DNA of 5,578 bases from Pseudomonadota bacterium. Its GTDB lineage: Bacteria; Bdellovibrionota_B; Oligoflexia; Oligoflexales; Bin106. Location: positions 1 to 5,578 of the forward strand of contig JAPOQT010000205.1 in NCBI GenBank assembly GCA_026710525.1. Direction: 5' to 3'. This document shows, in pieces, positions 1-5,578 of this stretch. Below the pieces are notes generated by a model. The model was not told the DNA's origin. It worked only from the letters and a program-made list of their open reading frames with translations, and did no database searches. A program made the position numbers and the translations under genes. Every line of letters begins with the position of its first letter. The first letter of the stretch is position 1.

Positions 1-2
1 AT

Positions 3-626
3 GACACATCAACCAACCATGATGGATATGCTTGTCATCAAGCTTTTCTTGGAGTCAGAGGTGTCTACGAGGAATTTGGCTTTGAAGTTCATGCTGTGAA
101 AAAAGGTAGTCCAGCTGATGATAGCAAATTAGTACCTGGTGACGTTATCATATCCGTTGATGGGTTTGAAGTATCAAGAGAAAATCCAATTATCGACGAG
201 TTGTCATGCCTCCAAGAAGAAACCACAGTTACCCTTAGCGTGTTAAGGTACGATGGTAATTTAGTTGATTTCATTAAACTTGATACCGATGTGTTTCCTG
301 GTATGGATGAGATGACTTATCTTGGTTATTACGTAATGGGAGTCTCTGTGAAAGAGGTCCCTTTCAATTTGTATGACAAATACAGCTTGCCTTACGTAGA
401 AGCAGGGCTTCTTGTGACAGAGGTTCAACCAGGGAGTGGTGCTCACATTGCTGGAATGCAACGAGGTGACTTTATTGTTTCTTTTAATTACAAACACCTC
501 TTCAGTCTCGATGATTTAGCTAACTATTCATTCGAACTTGAAGACGGCACTTCAGTACGTGTGATTGTCTCTAGAGATGGTGAATATGTAGAGCTCTTAG
601 TGCCATTGTTCTCACAGGAGAAATAA
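3..626 (+). CDS. Two-PDZ-domain protein, 5' end outside window
   Basis: The frame is open from the window edge to the TAA at 624-626, giving 207 visible residues. No ATG occurs in frame before the GTG at 96, and the residues before that GTG (FLGVRG at about 15-20) look like the first strand of a PDZ domain, so the gene starts upstream and the GTG is unlikely to be the true start. PDZ 1 covers about residues 15-107 and has the typical KGSPAD..L.PGDVIISVDG segment. PDZ 2 covers about 108-203 and has VQPGSGAHIAGMQRGDFIVS. PDZ domains bind protein C-termini or exposed hydrophobic tails and are found in envelope proteases (HtrA, RseP, Ctp families) and in scaffolds. No protease active site is visible, so this may be the end of an HtrA-like protease or a PDZ-only protein. 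A strong terminator follows, so it probably ends its transcription unit. Confidence 0.8.
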   Translation, partial: DTSTNHDGYACHQAFLGVRGVYEEFGFEVHAVKKGSPADDSKLVPGDVIISVDGFEVSRENPIIDELSCLQEETTVTLSVLRYDGNLVDFIKLDTDVFPGMDEMTYLGYYVMGVSVKEVPFNLYDKYSLPYVEAGLLVTEVQPGSGAHIAGMQRGDFIVSFNYKHLFSLDDLANYSFELEDGTSVRVIVSRDGEYVELLVPLFSQEK

Positions 627-627
627 C

Positions 628-671
628 TTCAGCTAACAGCTGAAATTTGCTTTGTACTAGGTAGCAAATTT
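628..671 (+). repeat. Two perfect stem-loops behind the PDZ gene
   Basis: Two inverted repeats follow the stop codon directly. The first is TTCAGCT, loop AAC, AGCTGAA (628-644, 7 bp). The second is AAATTTGCT, an 11-base loop, AGCAAATTT (643-651 with 663-671, 9 bp). They overlap by two bases and lead straight into the terminator hairpin at 674. Neither has its own T-run. They probably protect the 3' end of the mRNA or help termination; that role is inferred. Confidence 0.6.
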
Positions 672-673
672 TG

Positions 674-706
674 AAAAGGGTAGCACTGTTGTGTTACCCT
701 TTTTTT
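674..706 (+). terminator. Intrinsic (Rho-independent) terminator of the PDZ gene
   Basis: The arms AAAAGGGTAGCAC (674-686) and GTGTTACCCTTTT (691-703) form a 13-pair stem, with one G-U pair in the RNA, around a TGTT loop. Ts continue to position 706, giving an unbroken run from 700 to 706. This is the classical hairpin plus U-tract. It stands 47 bases after the PDZ stop codon and 41 bases before the next start codon, so the downstream enzyme gene either depends on read-through or has a promoter buried in this short gap. Confidence 0.87.
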
Positions 707-746
707 GTGGTGTTTATGAGTTATTTGTTTCACAGAAAGTTATCAG

Positions 747-1622
747 ATGTATCTCTCCTTAATCAATGGTCAGATAAAATCCTTAGATGAAACAACTATT
801 CCAGCCCTTGATCGAGGATTTTTATATGGCGAGCAGGTGATTGAGACCATGCTTACTTGTCATGGGCAAGTTGTGAGGCTGGATCAGCACATGGAGCGCT
901 TATTTCATAGTTTAGCAGCAGTCTCTATTACCCCAAGTATTACTAAACAAGAATTAACCCAACATTGTCTGAAAGTTAGCTCTTTTTATCCCAAAGGCTT
1001 TGGAATGATCAGAGTGATGATTACCGGAGGTATAGGTGTTGGATTAACTAGTAAGACTAAAAAAAATAGTCAGTATTATATTTTTGCCTGGCCAGTTGAG
1101 CGTCCTGTCTCTCCTCCCTTTTCCATTACCCTTCGTTCGTCAATCAAACATCGTTCCAATTTAGATCATATTAAAACCGGCTATTATTTTCCGGCGATTA
1201 CAGCATGTCATCAACAGGAAGTGAGTAAAGAAAAAGGGCAAGACGTTTTGTGGGTGTCTGCTAGTGAAGAGATTTTAGAGACAACAACGGCTAATATATT
1301 TTTTGTTCTTCATTCTCCGAATAAAAAGTTAGCTCACCAGAACTCGCCTAACTATGAATTAGTGACCCCTGGAAATCATGGTCAGATATTTGGTGGTTTA
1401 ACCAGAAAGCATCTCATCGAATTATCAAAACAGCATGGTATTATTGTCCATGAAAAAAAAATCTATTTATCGGATTTATCACAATTTTCTGAGTGTTTCA
1501 TCACCTCAAGTGTGCAAGGATTAGTGCCGGTGGTGGCTATTAATAACCATGTTTTTCAAAATGGCAAGATAGGCGAATGTTTTCATAGCTTAAGACGTTA
1601 CTATGAAACAACCCTAACTTAG
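747..1622 (+). CDS. Class IV PLP-dependent enzyme, probable aminodeoxychorismate lyase
   Basis: This 291-residue protein has the normal length of the fold-type IV family (PabC, branched-chain and D-amino acid aminotransferases). Visible landmarks in order are: DRGFLYGEQVIETM (22-35, the usual 'RG..YGdG.FET' start); HMERL (48-52); the probable PLP-binding lysine K143 in HIKTGYY; E178 in ILETTTANIFFV, which would contact the PLP ring nitrogen; LVTP (205-208); FGGLTR (215-220); and SSVQGLVPV (254-262). The lyase converts 4-amino-4-deoxychorismate to p-aminobenzoate and pyruvate for folate synthesis in the cytoplasm. The motifs define the fold but do not cleanly separate lyase from aminotransferase, so no symbol is given. 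A short insertion (about 190-204) precedes LVTP. The ATG at 747 is the only good start after an in-frame stop at 717; only a weak AGAAAG (734-739) precedes it. No pathway partner is adjacent. Confidence 0.85.
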   Translation: MYLSLINGQIKSLDETTIPALDRGFLYGEQVIETMLTCHGQVVRLDQHMERLFHSLAAVSITPSITKQELTQHCLKVSSFYPKGFGMIRVMITGGIGVGLTSKTKKNSQYYIFAWPVERPVSPPFSITLRSSIKHRSNLDHIKTGYYFPAITACHQQEVSKEKGQDVLWVSASEEILETTTANIFFVLHSPNKKLAHQNSPNYELVTPGNHGQIFGGLTRKHLIELSKQHGIIVHEKKIYLSDLSQFSECFITSSVQGLVPVVAINNHVFQNGKIGECFHSLRRYYETTLT

Positions 1623-1657
1623 AGTTCTCTAGGAAAAGTAATAAACAACTTTGGTGA

Positions 1658-2233
1658 TTAGCTATTAGGTATAGGCGCTTCTTTTGGGGTGGTCACCTTA
1701 CCTTGATGATGATGACTGTCTTCATTAACGTAATACTCTCCCACATTATGACTATCATCAGGATTCATGGTATCAGAGAAAACTTCGGGATGTTTTTGTT
1801 CTAGTTGTTCTGATAAACGATTGAATAGTTCTGCTAAATCTTGATAATAATCTCCGTCTCTTAGTTTGATTCTGGTTTTATAATTACAAGAGAGTATGGC
1901 ATTGAGTTGTCGTTTAAAAGCCACAGTGGGACCAATCATACGGTGTGAGTGAATAATACAAATTACTGTTGTGGTTAAAACATACAAAAAAATAAAGCCG
2001 ACCAAGAGTGTAATCGAATGATTCCAATCATTGGATAAGGTCCGTGACGTGTCACCGTCAATTTCACTCATAATGTATAATGTGTTAAAAATGTCATTTA
2101 ATTGGAAATAGATAATCAGACTAGCTGAAGTTCCAAAGAAAATCGTGAGAGTCACAATATTGATCACTAGCTCAAGTTGTGCTCGAGGCTTTAATAGAAA
2201 ATTTTTAAGTTTTCTTCTTCGATCAAAACGCAT
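1658..2233 (-). CDS. Two-helix membrane protein with HAMP domain, no output domain
   Basis: The product has 191 residues. A basic N-terminus (RFDRRRKLKNFLLKPR) is followed by a membrane helix at about 20-44, a short external loop at about 45-72, and a second helix at about 73-95. A HAMP-like segment then runs from about 96 to 145: SHRMIGP carries the conserved proline, and RDGDYYQDLAELFNRL forms the second amphipathic helix. HAMP domains pass signals from membrane helices to kinase, methyl-accepting or cyclase domains, but here only a hydrophilic tail of about 45 residues with a DSHHHQ cluster follows. The arrangement resembles short HAMP proteins known to me from Bdellovibrio-like and delta-proteobacterial genomes. 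The function is unknown; it may act through a partner. The ATG lacks a clear Shine-Dalgarno sequence. It lies 135 bp downstream of the lipoprotein gene on the same strand and converges on the class IV enzyme with a gap of only 35 bp and no obvious terminator. Confidence 0.75.
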   Translation of the reverse strand: MRFDRRRKLKNFLLKPRAQLELVINIVTLTIFFGTSASLIIYFQLNDIFNTLYIMSEIDGDTSRTLSNDWNHSITLLVGFIFLYVLTTTVICIIHSHRMIGPTVAFKRQLNAILSCNYKTRIKLRDGDYYQDLAELFNRLSEQLEQKHPEVFSDTMNPDDSHNVGEYYVNEDSHHHQGKVTTPKEAPIPNS

Positions 2234-2368
2234 AAGATAACCATAAAAAATTATTTGTTATTTTATCACCCATCCTCTTAGCTAGTTACCTTGGTTTCGG
2301 TTTGATCAGCTGATTCCTTAATTATTTTAGCTCATCCCAACTTAGTAACCACTGACCATGCTCCTTCA

Positions 2369-3865
2369 CTATGGTCGTTTCCCCTGACAAGCTAACTGAT
2401 TGATATATGCTACTCCCAAGCATTTCTGCTCATTTTCATCTAGTAAGTCTTTGCTAATAGGGACTAAATAATCTCCCACCTGTCGCTTTAAAAGATTATC
2501 ACTTGAATGTTTTGGGGTTGGCCTAAAACGCACACCTATGACTTTGCCATCCTTGACTCGAGGATGAAACCTAGGATGGATAAAATGCCAATATTCCATG
2601 TGAGTTTGAACGTCAAGCCATTGCCAAGTGGCTGCTTTTTGTTGCCGTCGAGCTATTTTATGGCTTTGGGTTGTTTCGTCATAAAGACCAGGGAGTTGGG
2701 AAAAAGCCCTGCTTGTTTGATAAAGGGATTGACTCCCGGTTGAATCATTATTGTAATGTTGTAGAGTCGGATGATAAATACTCGTGACCATTTGACCCAT
2801 TAGCGGTAAAATCAGTTTCACCGGTTGAACGTTATACCAGCCAAGAGGTAAAGATTGGTGTGTGGATGCGAGCATTTTAACCACACTATTGCGCTCTTTT
2901 CCCCACACGAGAGCCACAGGTTTACTCCCTAAAGTCGAGGTGATTCCCAGCTGGGTTGTGATTTGAGCAATTTTGTTAATAATCCCAGAGATGAGCAAAT
3001 CTTTCGAGACGAAGGAGCCAATCGAAATATCTTTCAGCATATGATAAACCTCGCCTCTTTGCTCTTTCGAAGCGCCAAACTCCCAAGCTTGGCTATCACG
3101 GCTATCGGGATAGGGGTTATACAAAATCTTAGTATTGTAAGTACCTTGACCTGAATATTTTGCCAGCACCAAGACATCGGTCGGTAGATCAGTATTCATC
3201 ATGATCACTGTTGAAGGGTTTTCTGTGAAAGCTTCATTTTCTGCAGCGATAATCTCGGCACTAGGTTGTTTGACGGGAGGGATATTATTTTTTGCTGTGT
3301 CTCGAGCTGGCACTTCTTGCTCTAAATCCGGAGAGGGGAGATCATCCCTCGAGAAAATACTTTGTTTGCCAGCATTAACCGGTAGGGAAAAATTCACCTT
3401 TTGAGTTTTTGGCAGAATAAAATCTCTCCCACGCCACGCAGGCACACAGTATTTTAATGGGTCCGATGTTGTTTGCTCAATAGTGTAGTGAGCATGACAT
3501 GAGTAAATAGCCTGACTACCTTTAAAATGAGTATTAAAATAACTTTGTGAATCGCCTTTGGGTCCTCCTACTTGAAAGAGGTCCTTTTGATAGGCTACGT
3601 CTGTTACAATAATTCGGTGGTAATAATCCTCAATCGGTGTGAAGGCAATAACCAATTTTTTTTTGTTTGATGATAAGTAGTTTAAATAGCCAGTTTCACT
3701 GGGTCCTGTGCGGGTATTCATGGTGTTTGCATTGGTCGTTGGCCCCACTGCCACTTTACAACTTATCAGTGATATGATGATGAGTAAGAACGTTAAAATT
3801 CCCCTCAGAATAATCGATTTCTGGCTAAGATGAGGACCTGGGTGACCGCTCAAACAATATAACAT
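2369..3865 (-). CDS. Predicted lipoprotein of unknown function
   Basis: I do not recognise this 498-residue protein. It begins with a long N-region (about 21 residues, with K16 and R21), then a hydrophobic stretch ILTFLLIIISLIS ending in a lipobox LISC. C36 would therefore be the lipidated first residue of the mature protein. Besides C4 and C36 there are only four cysteines, C123/C140 and C482/C493. They are spaced as two local pairs and could form disulfides in an oxidising periplasm. Residues about 172-215 are rich in P, D and E and look like a linker between an N-terminal part and a larger C-terminal part. The C-terminal part is rich in W, Y and H (for example WQWLDVQTHMEYWHFIHPRF, 413-432). 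The ATG at 3865 is supported by a good Shine-Dalgarno sequence. The next in-frame Met (M49) would remove the signal sequence. It may share a transcript with the HAMP gene downstream, but the 135-bp gap leaves that open. Confidence 0.75.
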   Translation of the reverse strand: MLYCLSGHPGPHLSQKSIILRGILTFLLIIISLISCKVAVGPTTNANTMNTRTGPSETGYLNYLSSNKKKLVIAFTPIEDYYHRIIVTDVAYQKDLFQVGGPKGDSQSYFNTHFKGSQAIYSCHAHYTIEQTTSDPLKYCVPAWRGRDFILPKTQKVNFSLPVNAGKQSIFSRDDLPSPDLEQEVPARDTAKNNIPPVKQPSAEIIAAENEAFTENPSTVIMMNTDLPTDVLVLAKYSGQGTYNTKILYNPYPDSRDSQAWEFGASKEQRGEVYHMLKDISIGSFVSKDLLISGIINKIAQITTQLGITSTLGSKPVALVWGKERNSVVKMLASTHQSLPLGWYNVQPVKLILPLMGQMVTSIYHPTLQHYNNDSTGSQSLYQTSRAFSQLPGLYDETTQSHKIARRQQKAATWQWLDVQTHMEYWHFIHPRFHPRVKDGKVIGVRFRPTPKHSSDNLLKRQVGDYLVPISKDLLDENEQKCLGVAYINQLACQGKRP

Positions 3866-4092
3866 GAATATTTCTCCTATTAAAAAAGCTAATAATCAAT
3901 AATGGTGGCTAGATGCTCTTCGGCCACTTATTTGTAACCTAATCGGCTCAAGAGGAAGAATTCCTAATTTTTTTTCATGACGTTAAATGTGTTAGCTATT
4001 TTCCCAAGTAGAACATAAGGTAACAGCTCTTTATTTACTAGCACTGTTCAACTTACTGTGCCATAATCATCTTAATATTTGAGTGATTTTTC
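3866..4092. other. Divergent intergenic region between lipoprotein gene and rnpB
   Basis: About 230 bases without a credible open frame lie between the minus-strand lipoprotein gene and the plus-strand rnpB promoter. The stretch is AT-rich, with an A/T-rich block at 4071-4092 just upstream of the rnpB -35 that could serve as an UP element. A weak inverted repeat GTGGC/GCCAC lies near 3905-3927. The minus strand offers only a speculative promoter (TTGTCA 4094-4099, 16 bp, TATTAA 4072-4077). Confidence 0.5.
3873..3878 (-). promoter_or_regulatory. Shine-Dalgarno site of the lipoprotein gene
   Basis: On the minus strand the sequence reads AGGAGA, then seven bases, then the ATG at 3865. This is a near-ideal ribosome binding site and fixes the start of the lipoprotein, including its unusually long N-region. 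Confidence 0.8.
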
Positions 4093-4121
4093 TTGACAAA
4101 TAGGTTGAGTGCCATTAGTAT
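4093..4121 (+). promoter_or_regulatory. Sigma70-type promoter of rnpB
   Basis: TTGACA (4093-4098) matches the -35 consensus exactly. It is followed by a 17-bp spacer and TAGTAT (4116-4121), which matches five of six bases of the -10 consensus. The predicted transcription start is at about 4128-4130, coinciding with the first base of the long terminal helix of the RNase P RNA. A strong housekeeping promoter is expected for this essential RNA. Confidence 0.78.
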
Positions 4122-4129
4122 TATCGAAC

Positions 4130-4579
4130 GCTTTAAGTTTGTCGAGTGATGCAGGTTATCGCTTGCTTAGTTCGTATACTGAGTTACCTGATTCCTATAG
4201 TCGACTTAGTTATGCGAGCACTCATAGGCAAGAGGAAAGTCTGGACTGCACATGGCAGGATACTGGGTAATCCCCAGGCAGGGCGACCTGACGGAAAGTG
4301 CAACAGAAAGTAAACCGCCTGTGGTCATGATCACGGGTAAGGCTGAAACGGTGAGGTAAGAGCTCACCAGCAACACGGTGACGTGTTGGCTAGGTAAACC
4401 CTATCTGCAGCAAGATCAAATGTAGGTGTGCTAATGAAATACTTAGCAGGTATGAGCCAGGTACCGACCTAAGGTAGATCGCATGAGTGTTCAGGTAACT
4501 GAACACCTAGATAAATGATAGCCTCCATCTTATGATGTAGACAGAATCCAGCTTATCGCATCACTCGCAAACTTAAAGC
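4130..4579 (+). ncRNA. rnpB: RNase P RNA, bacterial type A
   Basis: This is the catalytic RNA of RNase P, which with the protein RnpA cuts the 5' leader from precursor tRNAs. All conserved blocks are present in order: GAGGAAAGTC (4232-4241), the GCAACAGAAAGTAAACCGCC block near 4300-4320, the P11 region with GGTAAGAGCTCACC, AGCAAGATCAAAT, the GGT (4473-4475) that binds the tRNA CCA end, TAGATAAATGA (4508-4518) and ACAGAATCCAGCTTAT (4541-4556). Pairings that I traced: P1 (4143-4152 with 4558-4567), P2 GGTTATC/GATAGCC (4154-4160 with 4517-4523), P4 CTGGA/TCCAG (4241-4245 with 4547-4551), and P18 GTGTTCAG-GTAA-CTGAACAC (4487-4506) with a GNRA loop. P1 is lengthened by a further 12 pairs (4130-4141 with 4568-4579) past a single bulged T. 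The P3 region is also larger than in E. coli. Ends are set by the helix and promoter; mature ends could be trimmed. No U-tract terminator follows. Confidence 0.96.
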
Positions 4580-4646
4580 CTTGACTTATTTCTCTACCGG
4601 AATATTGATTACCATGCTAGTGTGAATAGGGTGATCGAGGGTAACT

Positions 4647-4658
4647 TTTGCTAGCAAA
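4647..4658. repeat. 12-bp perfect palindrome upstream of the nuclease gene
   Basis: TTTGCTAGCAAA is a perfect palindrome without a loop, ending 15 bases before the nuclease ATG. Its position between any promoter and the ribosome binding site would suit a repressor operator. As RNA it would form only a poor hairpin. Chance occurrence in AT-rich DNA cannot be excluded. Confidence 0.35.
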
Positions 4659-4661
4659 CAT

Positions 4662-4667
4662 GGGAGA
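4662..4667 (+). promoter_or_regulatory. Shine-Dalgarno site of the nuclease gene
   Basis: GGGAGA is followed by six bases and the ATG at 4674. It supports this start, which also yields a proper signal sequence. Confidence 0.7.
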
Positions 4668-4673
4668 TGAGAG

Positions 4674-5339
4674 ATGAAGTGCAGTGTTGTGATGTTAGTG
4701 ATGGTACTGGTTTCAAGTTGTTATGTGGATGCTCGTGAAGCTCTTCGGCAGCAATCACCAGGCGAACAAAAAGTGACAAGTGCTGCTGATAATGAGCCAG
4801 AGACCAAGATAAAACCTAATAATTTTCAAACAGCGGTCACCTCCTATAATCGTAAAGATTGGGGATCTGGCTGGGTTGATGAGGATAGTGATTGTCAAGA
4901 TACGCGAGCTGAGGTGCTTATTGCTGAGAGTCGAGTAGCTGTAACATTCAGGTCGAAGAAGGATTGTGTTGTTGACACAGGCGAATGGTTATGTCCTTTT
5001 ACTGGTCGGACTTTTTATCGAGCCTCTGATCTTGATGTTGATCATATTGTTCCCTTGAAAGAAGCGCACCTGTCAGGAGGTTATCAGTGGAGTCGGGCAA
5101 AAAAGAAAAAATATGCCAATGATCTCAGTGATCCTAATCATCTCATTGCTGTACATAAGGGAGCTAACAGGTCAAAAGGTGCAAGGGATATTGCTCAATG
5201 GTTGCCAAAAAACCAGAATTTTCATCAAGAATACGTAAAAATATTCATCGATATTAAAAAGACGTGGCAGCTCTCGATGGACCAAAGCGAGTGTCAGGTT
5301 GTGCAGTCTCTATTAAAATTAAACTTATGTTCCCATTAA
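4674..5339 (+). CDS. Exported HNH nuclease, GmrSD C-terminal (DUF1524) type
   Basis: The 221-residue product starts with a hydrophobic export signal, MKCSVVMLVMVLVSSC. VSSC fits a lipobox (lipidated C16), while VDA at 18-20 would suit signal peptidase I, so it is either a lipoprotein or a secreted protein. The catalytic part covers about residues 55-180: YNRKDWGSGW, CQDTRAEVL (74-82), WLCPFTGR (105-112), DVDHIVPLKEAH (121-132) with H124 as the expected catalytic base, DPNHLIAV (153-160) and ANRSKGARD (164-172), where N165 would complete the His-Asn-Asn/His metal finger, then WLP. This order is characteristic of secreted or phage-like HNH nucleases of the DUF1524 family, which cut DNA outside the cytoplasm. 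Cysteines C74, C98, C107, C207 and C219 may form disulfides. The gene begins 94 bp after rnpB; a weak TTGACT...TATTGA pair (4581-4608) is the only promoter candidate in between, and read-through from rnpB is possible. Confidence 0.88.
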   Translation: MKCSVVMLVMVLVSSCYVDAREALRQQSPGEQKVTSAADNEPETKIKPNNFQTAVTSYNRKDWGSGWVDEDSDCQDTRAEVLIAESRVAVTFRSKKDCVVDTGEWLCPFTGRTFYRASDLDVDHIVPLKEAHLSGGYQWSRAKKKKYANDLSDPNHLIAVHKGANRSKGARDIAQWLPKNQNFHQEYVKIFIDIKKTWQLSMDQSECQVVQSLLKLNLCSH

Positions 5340-5355
5340 GGGGTTGGTGCTAAGT

Positions 5356-5404
5356 TTGAGCTCAATATGATATCGTATTTGGATTGTGATCATTCACTGT
5401 GAAT
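5356..5404. repeat. Cluster of short palindromes between convergent genes
   Basis: Three short inverted repeats lie between and over the ends of the nuclease gene and the minus-strand gene: TTGAGCTCAA (5356-5365), the near-palindrome AATATGATATCGTATT (5364-5379) and ATTCAC-T-GTGAAT (5392-5404, over the minus-strand stop codon). None has a T-run, so none is a standard terminator. They may be 3' end structures of the two mRNAs or chance. Confidence 0.3.
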
Positions 5405-5578
5405 AGACCCGAGTGCATTTGCCATTTGGTGAGCAAAGGCTACGGCAGGGTTATCATCATTACCAAAGCCACCCATGCCTGTTCTGATAACTTCAGGTGC
5501 TGCTACTCCTTCATCACGGGCGATAACACCTAAATGGAGATCAACGAGATACTGGAGAGCGTCTCCTGAAAGGGTAGG
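5390..5578 (-). CDS. C-terminal end of an unrecognised protein
   Basis: On the minus strand one frame is open from the right window edge to the TGA at 5390-5392, giving 62 residues. The composition is protein-like: ALQYLVDLHLGVIARDEGV, then RTGMGGFGNDDNPAVAF and a helical AHQMANALGSIHSE end. The start lies beyond the window. I do not recognise the family and cannot assign a function. The gene converges on the nuclease gene, with 50 bases between the two stop codons. The other frames over this stretch are less convincing, but with only 62 residues the call is moderate. Confidence 0.6.
   Translation of the reverse strand, partial: PTLSGDALQYLVDLHLGVIARDEGVAAPEVIRTGMGGFGNDDNPAVAFAHQMANALGSIHSE

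Noticed and set aside
1..93. A plus-strand open frame starting with ATG at base 1
   Set aside because: It ends at a TGA at 91-93 and is out of frame with the PDZ domain, whose characteristic FLGVRG segment is read from base 3 in another frame.
261..497. Minus-strand open frame across the PDZ gene
   Set aside because: It overlaps clearly conserved PDZ motifs on the plus strand and resembles no protein family.
646..668. Shared half-sites TTTGCT/AGCAAA here and in the palindrome at 4647-4658, as a possible common operator
   Set aside because: The half-sites are 11 bases apart here and adjacent there. Here they are explained as a stem behind a stop codon, so coincidence in AT-rich DNA is more likely.
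2305..2314. Palindrome ATCAGCTGAT between the lipoprotein and HAMP genes
   Set aside because: It is only 10 bp, with no promoter elements or second copy nearby; too weak to call an operator.
2507..3404. Short plus-strand open frames (for example 2507-2743, 2963-3154, 3201-3404) inside the lipoprotein gene
   Set aside because: They lie antisense to a long gene that has a lipobox and a strong ribosome site, have no recognisable domains, and read as shadows.
4558..4595. The 3' strand of the long P1 helix plus the following bases as an intrinsic terminator
   Set aside because: The sequence after the stem (CTTGACTTATTTCTC) has no continuous U-tract, and the partner arm is over 400 bases away.

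Overview
The window is a compact, AT-rich bacterial segment with five protein genes or gene ends, one further cut-off gene end, and the gene for the RNA subunit of RNase P. The RNase P RNA is the ancestral bacterial A type. The short HAMP protein carries an 'SHR..GP ... GDYYQDLAELFN' signature that I associate with membrane proteins of Bdellovibrio-like and other former delta-proteobacterial lineages. Together with two probable lipoproteins, which implies a Gram-negative type envelope, this suggests a Gram-negative bacterium, possibly from the Bdellovibrionota. The lineage call is an inference of low to moderate confidence. I see no insertion sequence, CRISPR array or tRNA.

Layout from left to right. 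Bases 3-626 (+) are the end of a gene for a protein with two PDZ domains; its start lies outside the window. It is followed by three consecutive perfect stem-loops, the last a textbook intrinsic terminator (674-706). At 747-1622 (+) is a PLP-dependent class IV aminotransferase-fold enzyme, most likely 4-amino-4-deoxychorismate lyase (folate synthesis) or a related aminotransferase. Converging on it from the minus strand are a 191-residue membrane protein with a HAMP domain and no output domain (1658-2233) and, upstream of that, a 498-residue predicted lipoprotein of no family I recognise (2369-3865).

A 264-base divergent intergenic region (3866-4129) separates the lipoprotein gene from rnpB (4130-4579, +). 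rnpB has a near-consensus sigma70-type promoter (TTGACA, 17 bp, TAGTAT). Its terminal P1 helix is extended to 22 pairs and starts almost exactly at the predicted first transcribed base. Downstream on the same strand is an exported nuclease of the HNH / GmrSD C-terminal type (4674-5339). The window ends with the C-terminal 62 codons of an unrecognised gene on the minus strand (5390-5578).

Functionally the genes do not form one pathway. The envelope theme (PDZ protein, HAMP membrane protein, lipoprotein, exported nuclease) fits a cell that invests in surface and secreted proteins. The most unusual items are the long closing helix of the RNase P RNA, the orphan lipoprotein with paired cysteines next to an output-less HAMP protein, and the exported nuclease directly behind rnpB.
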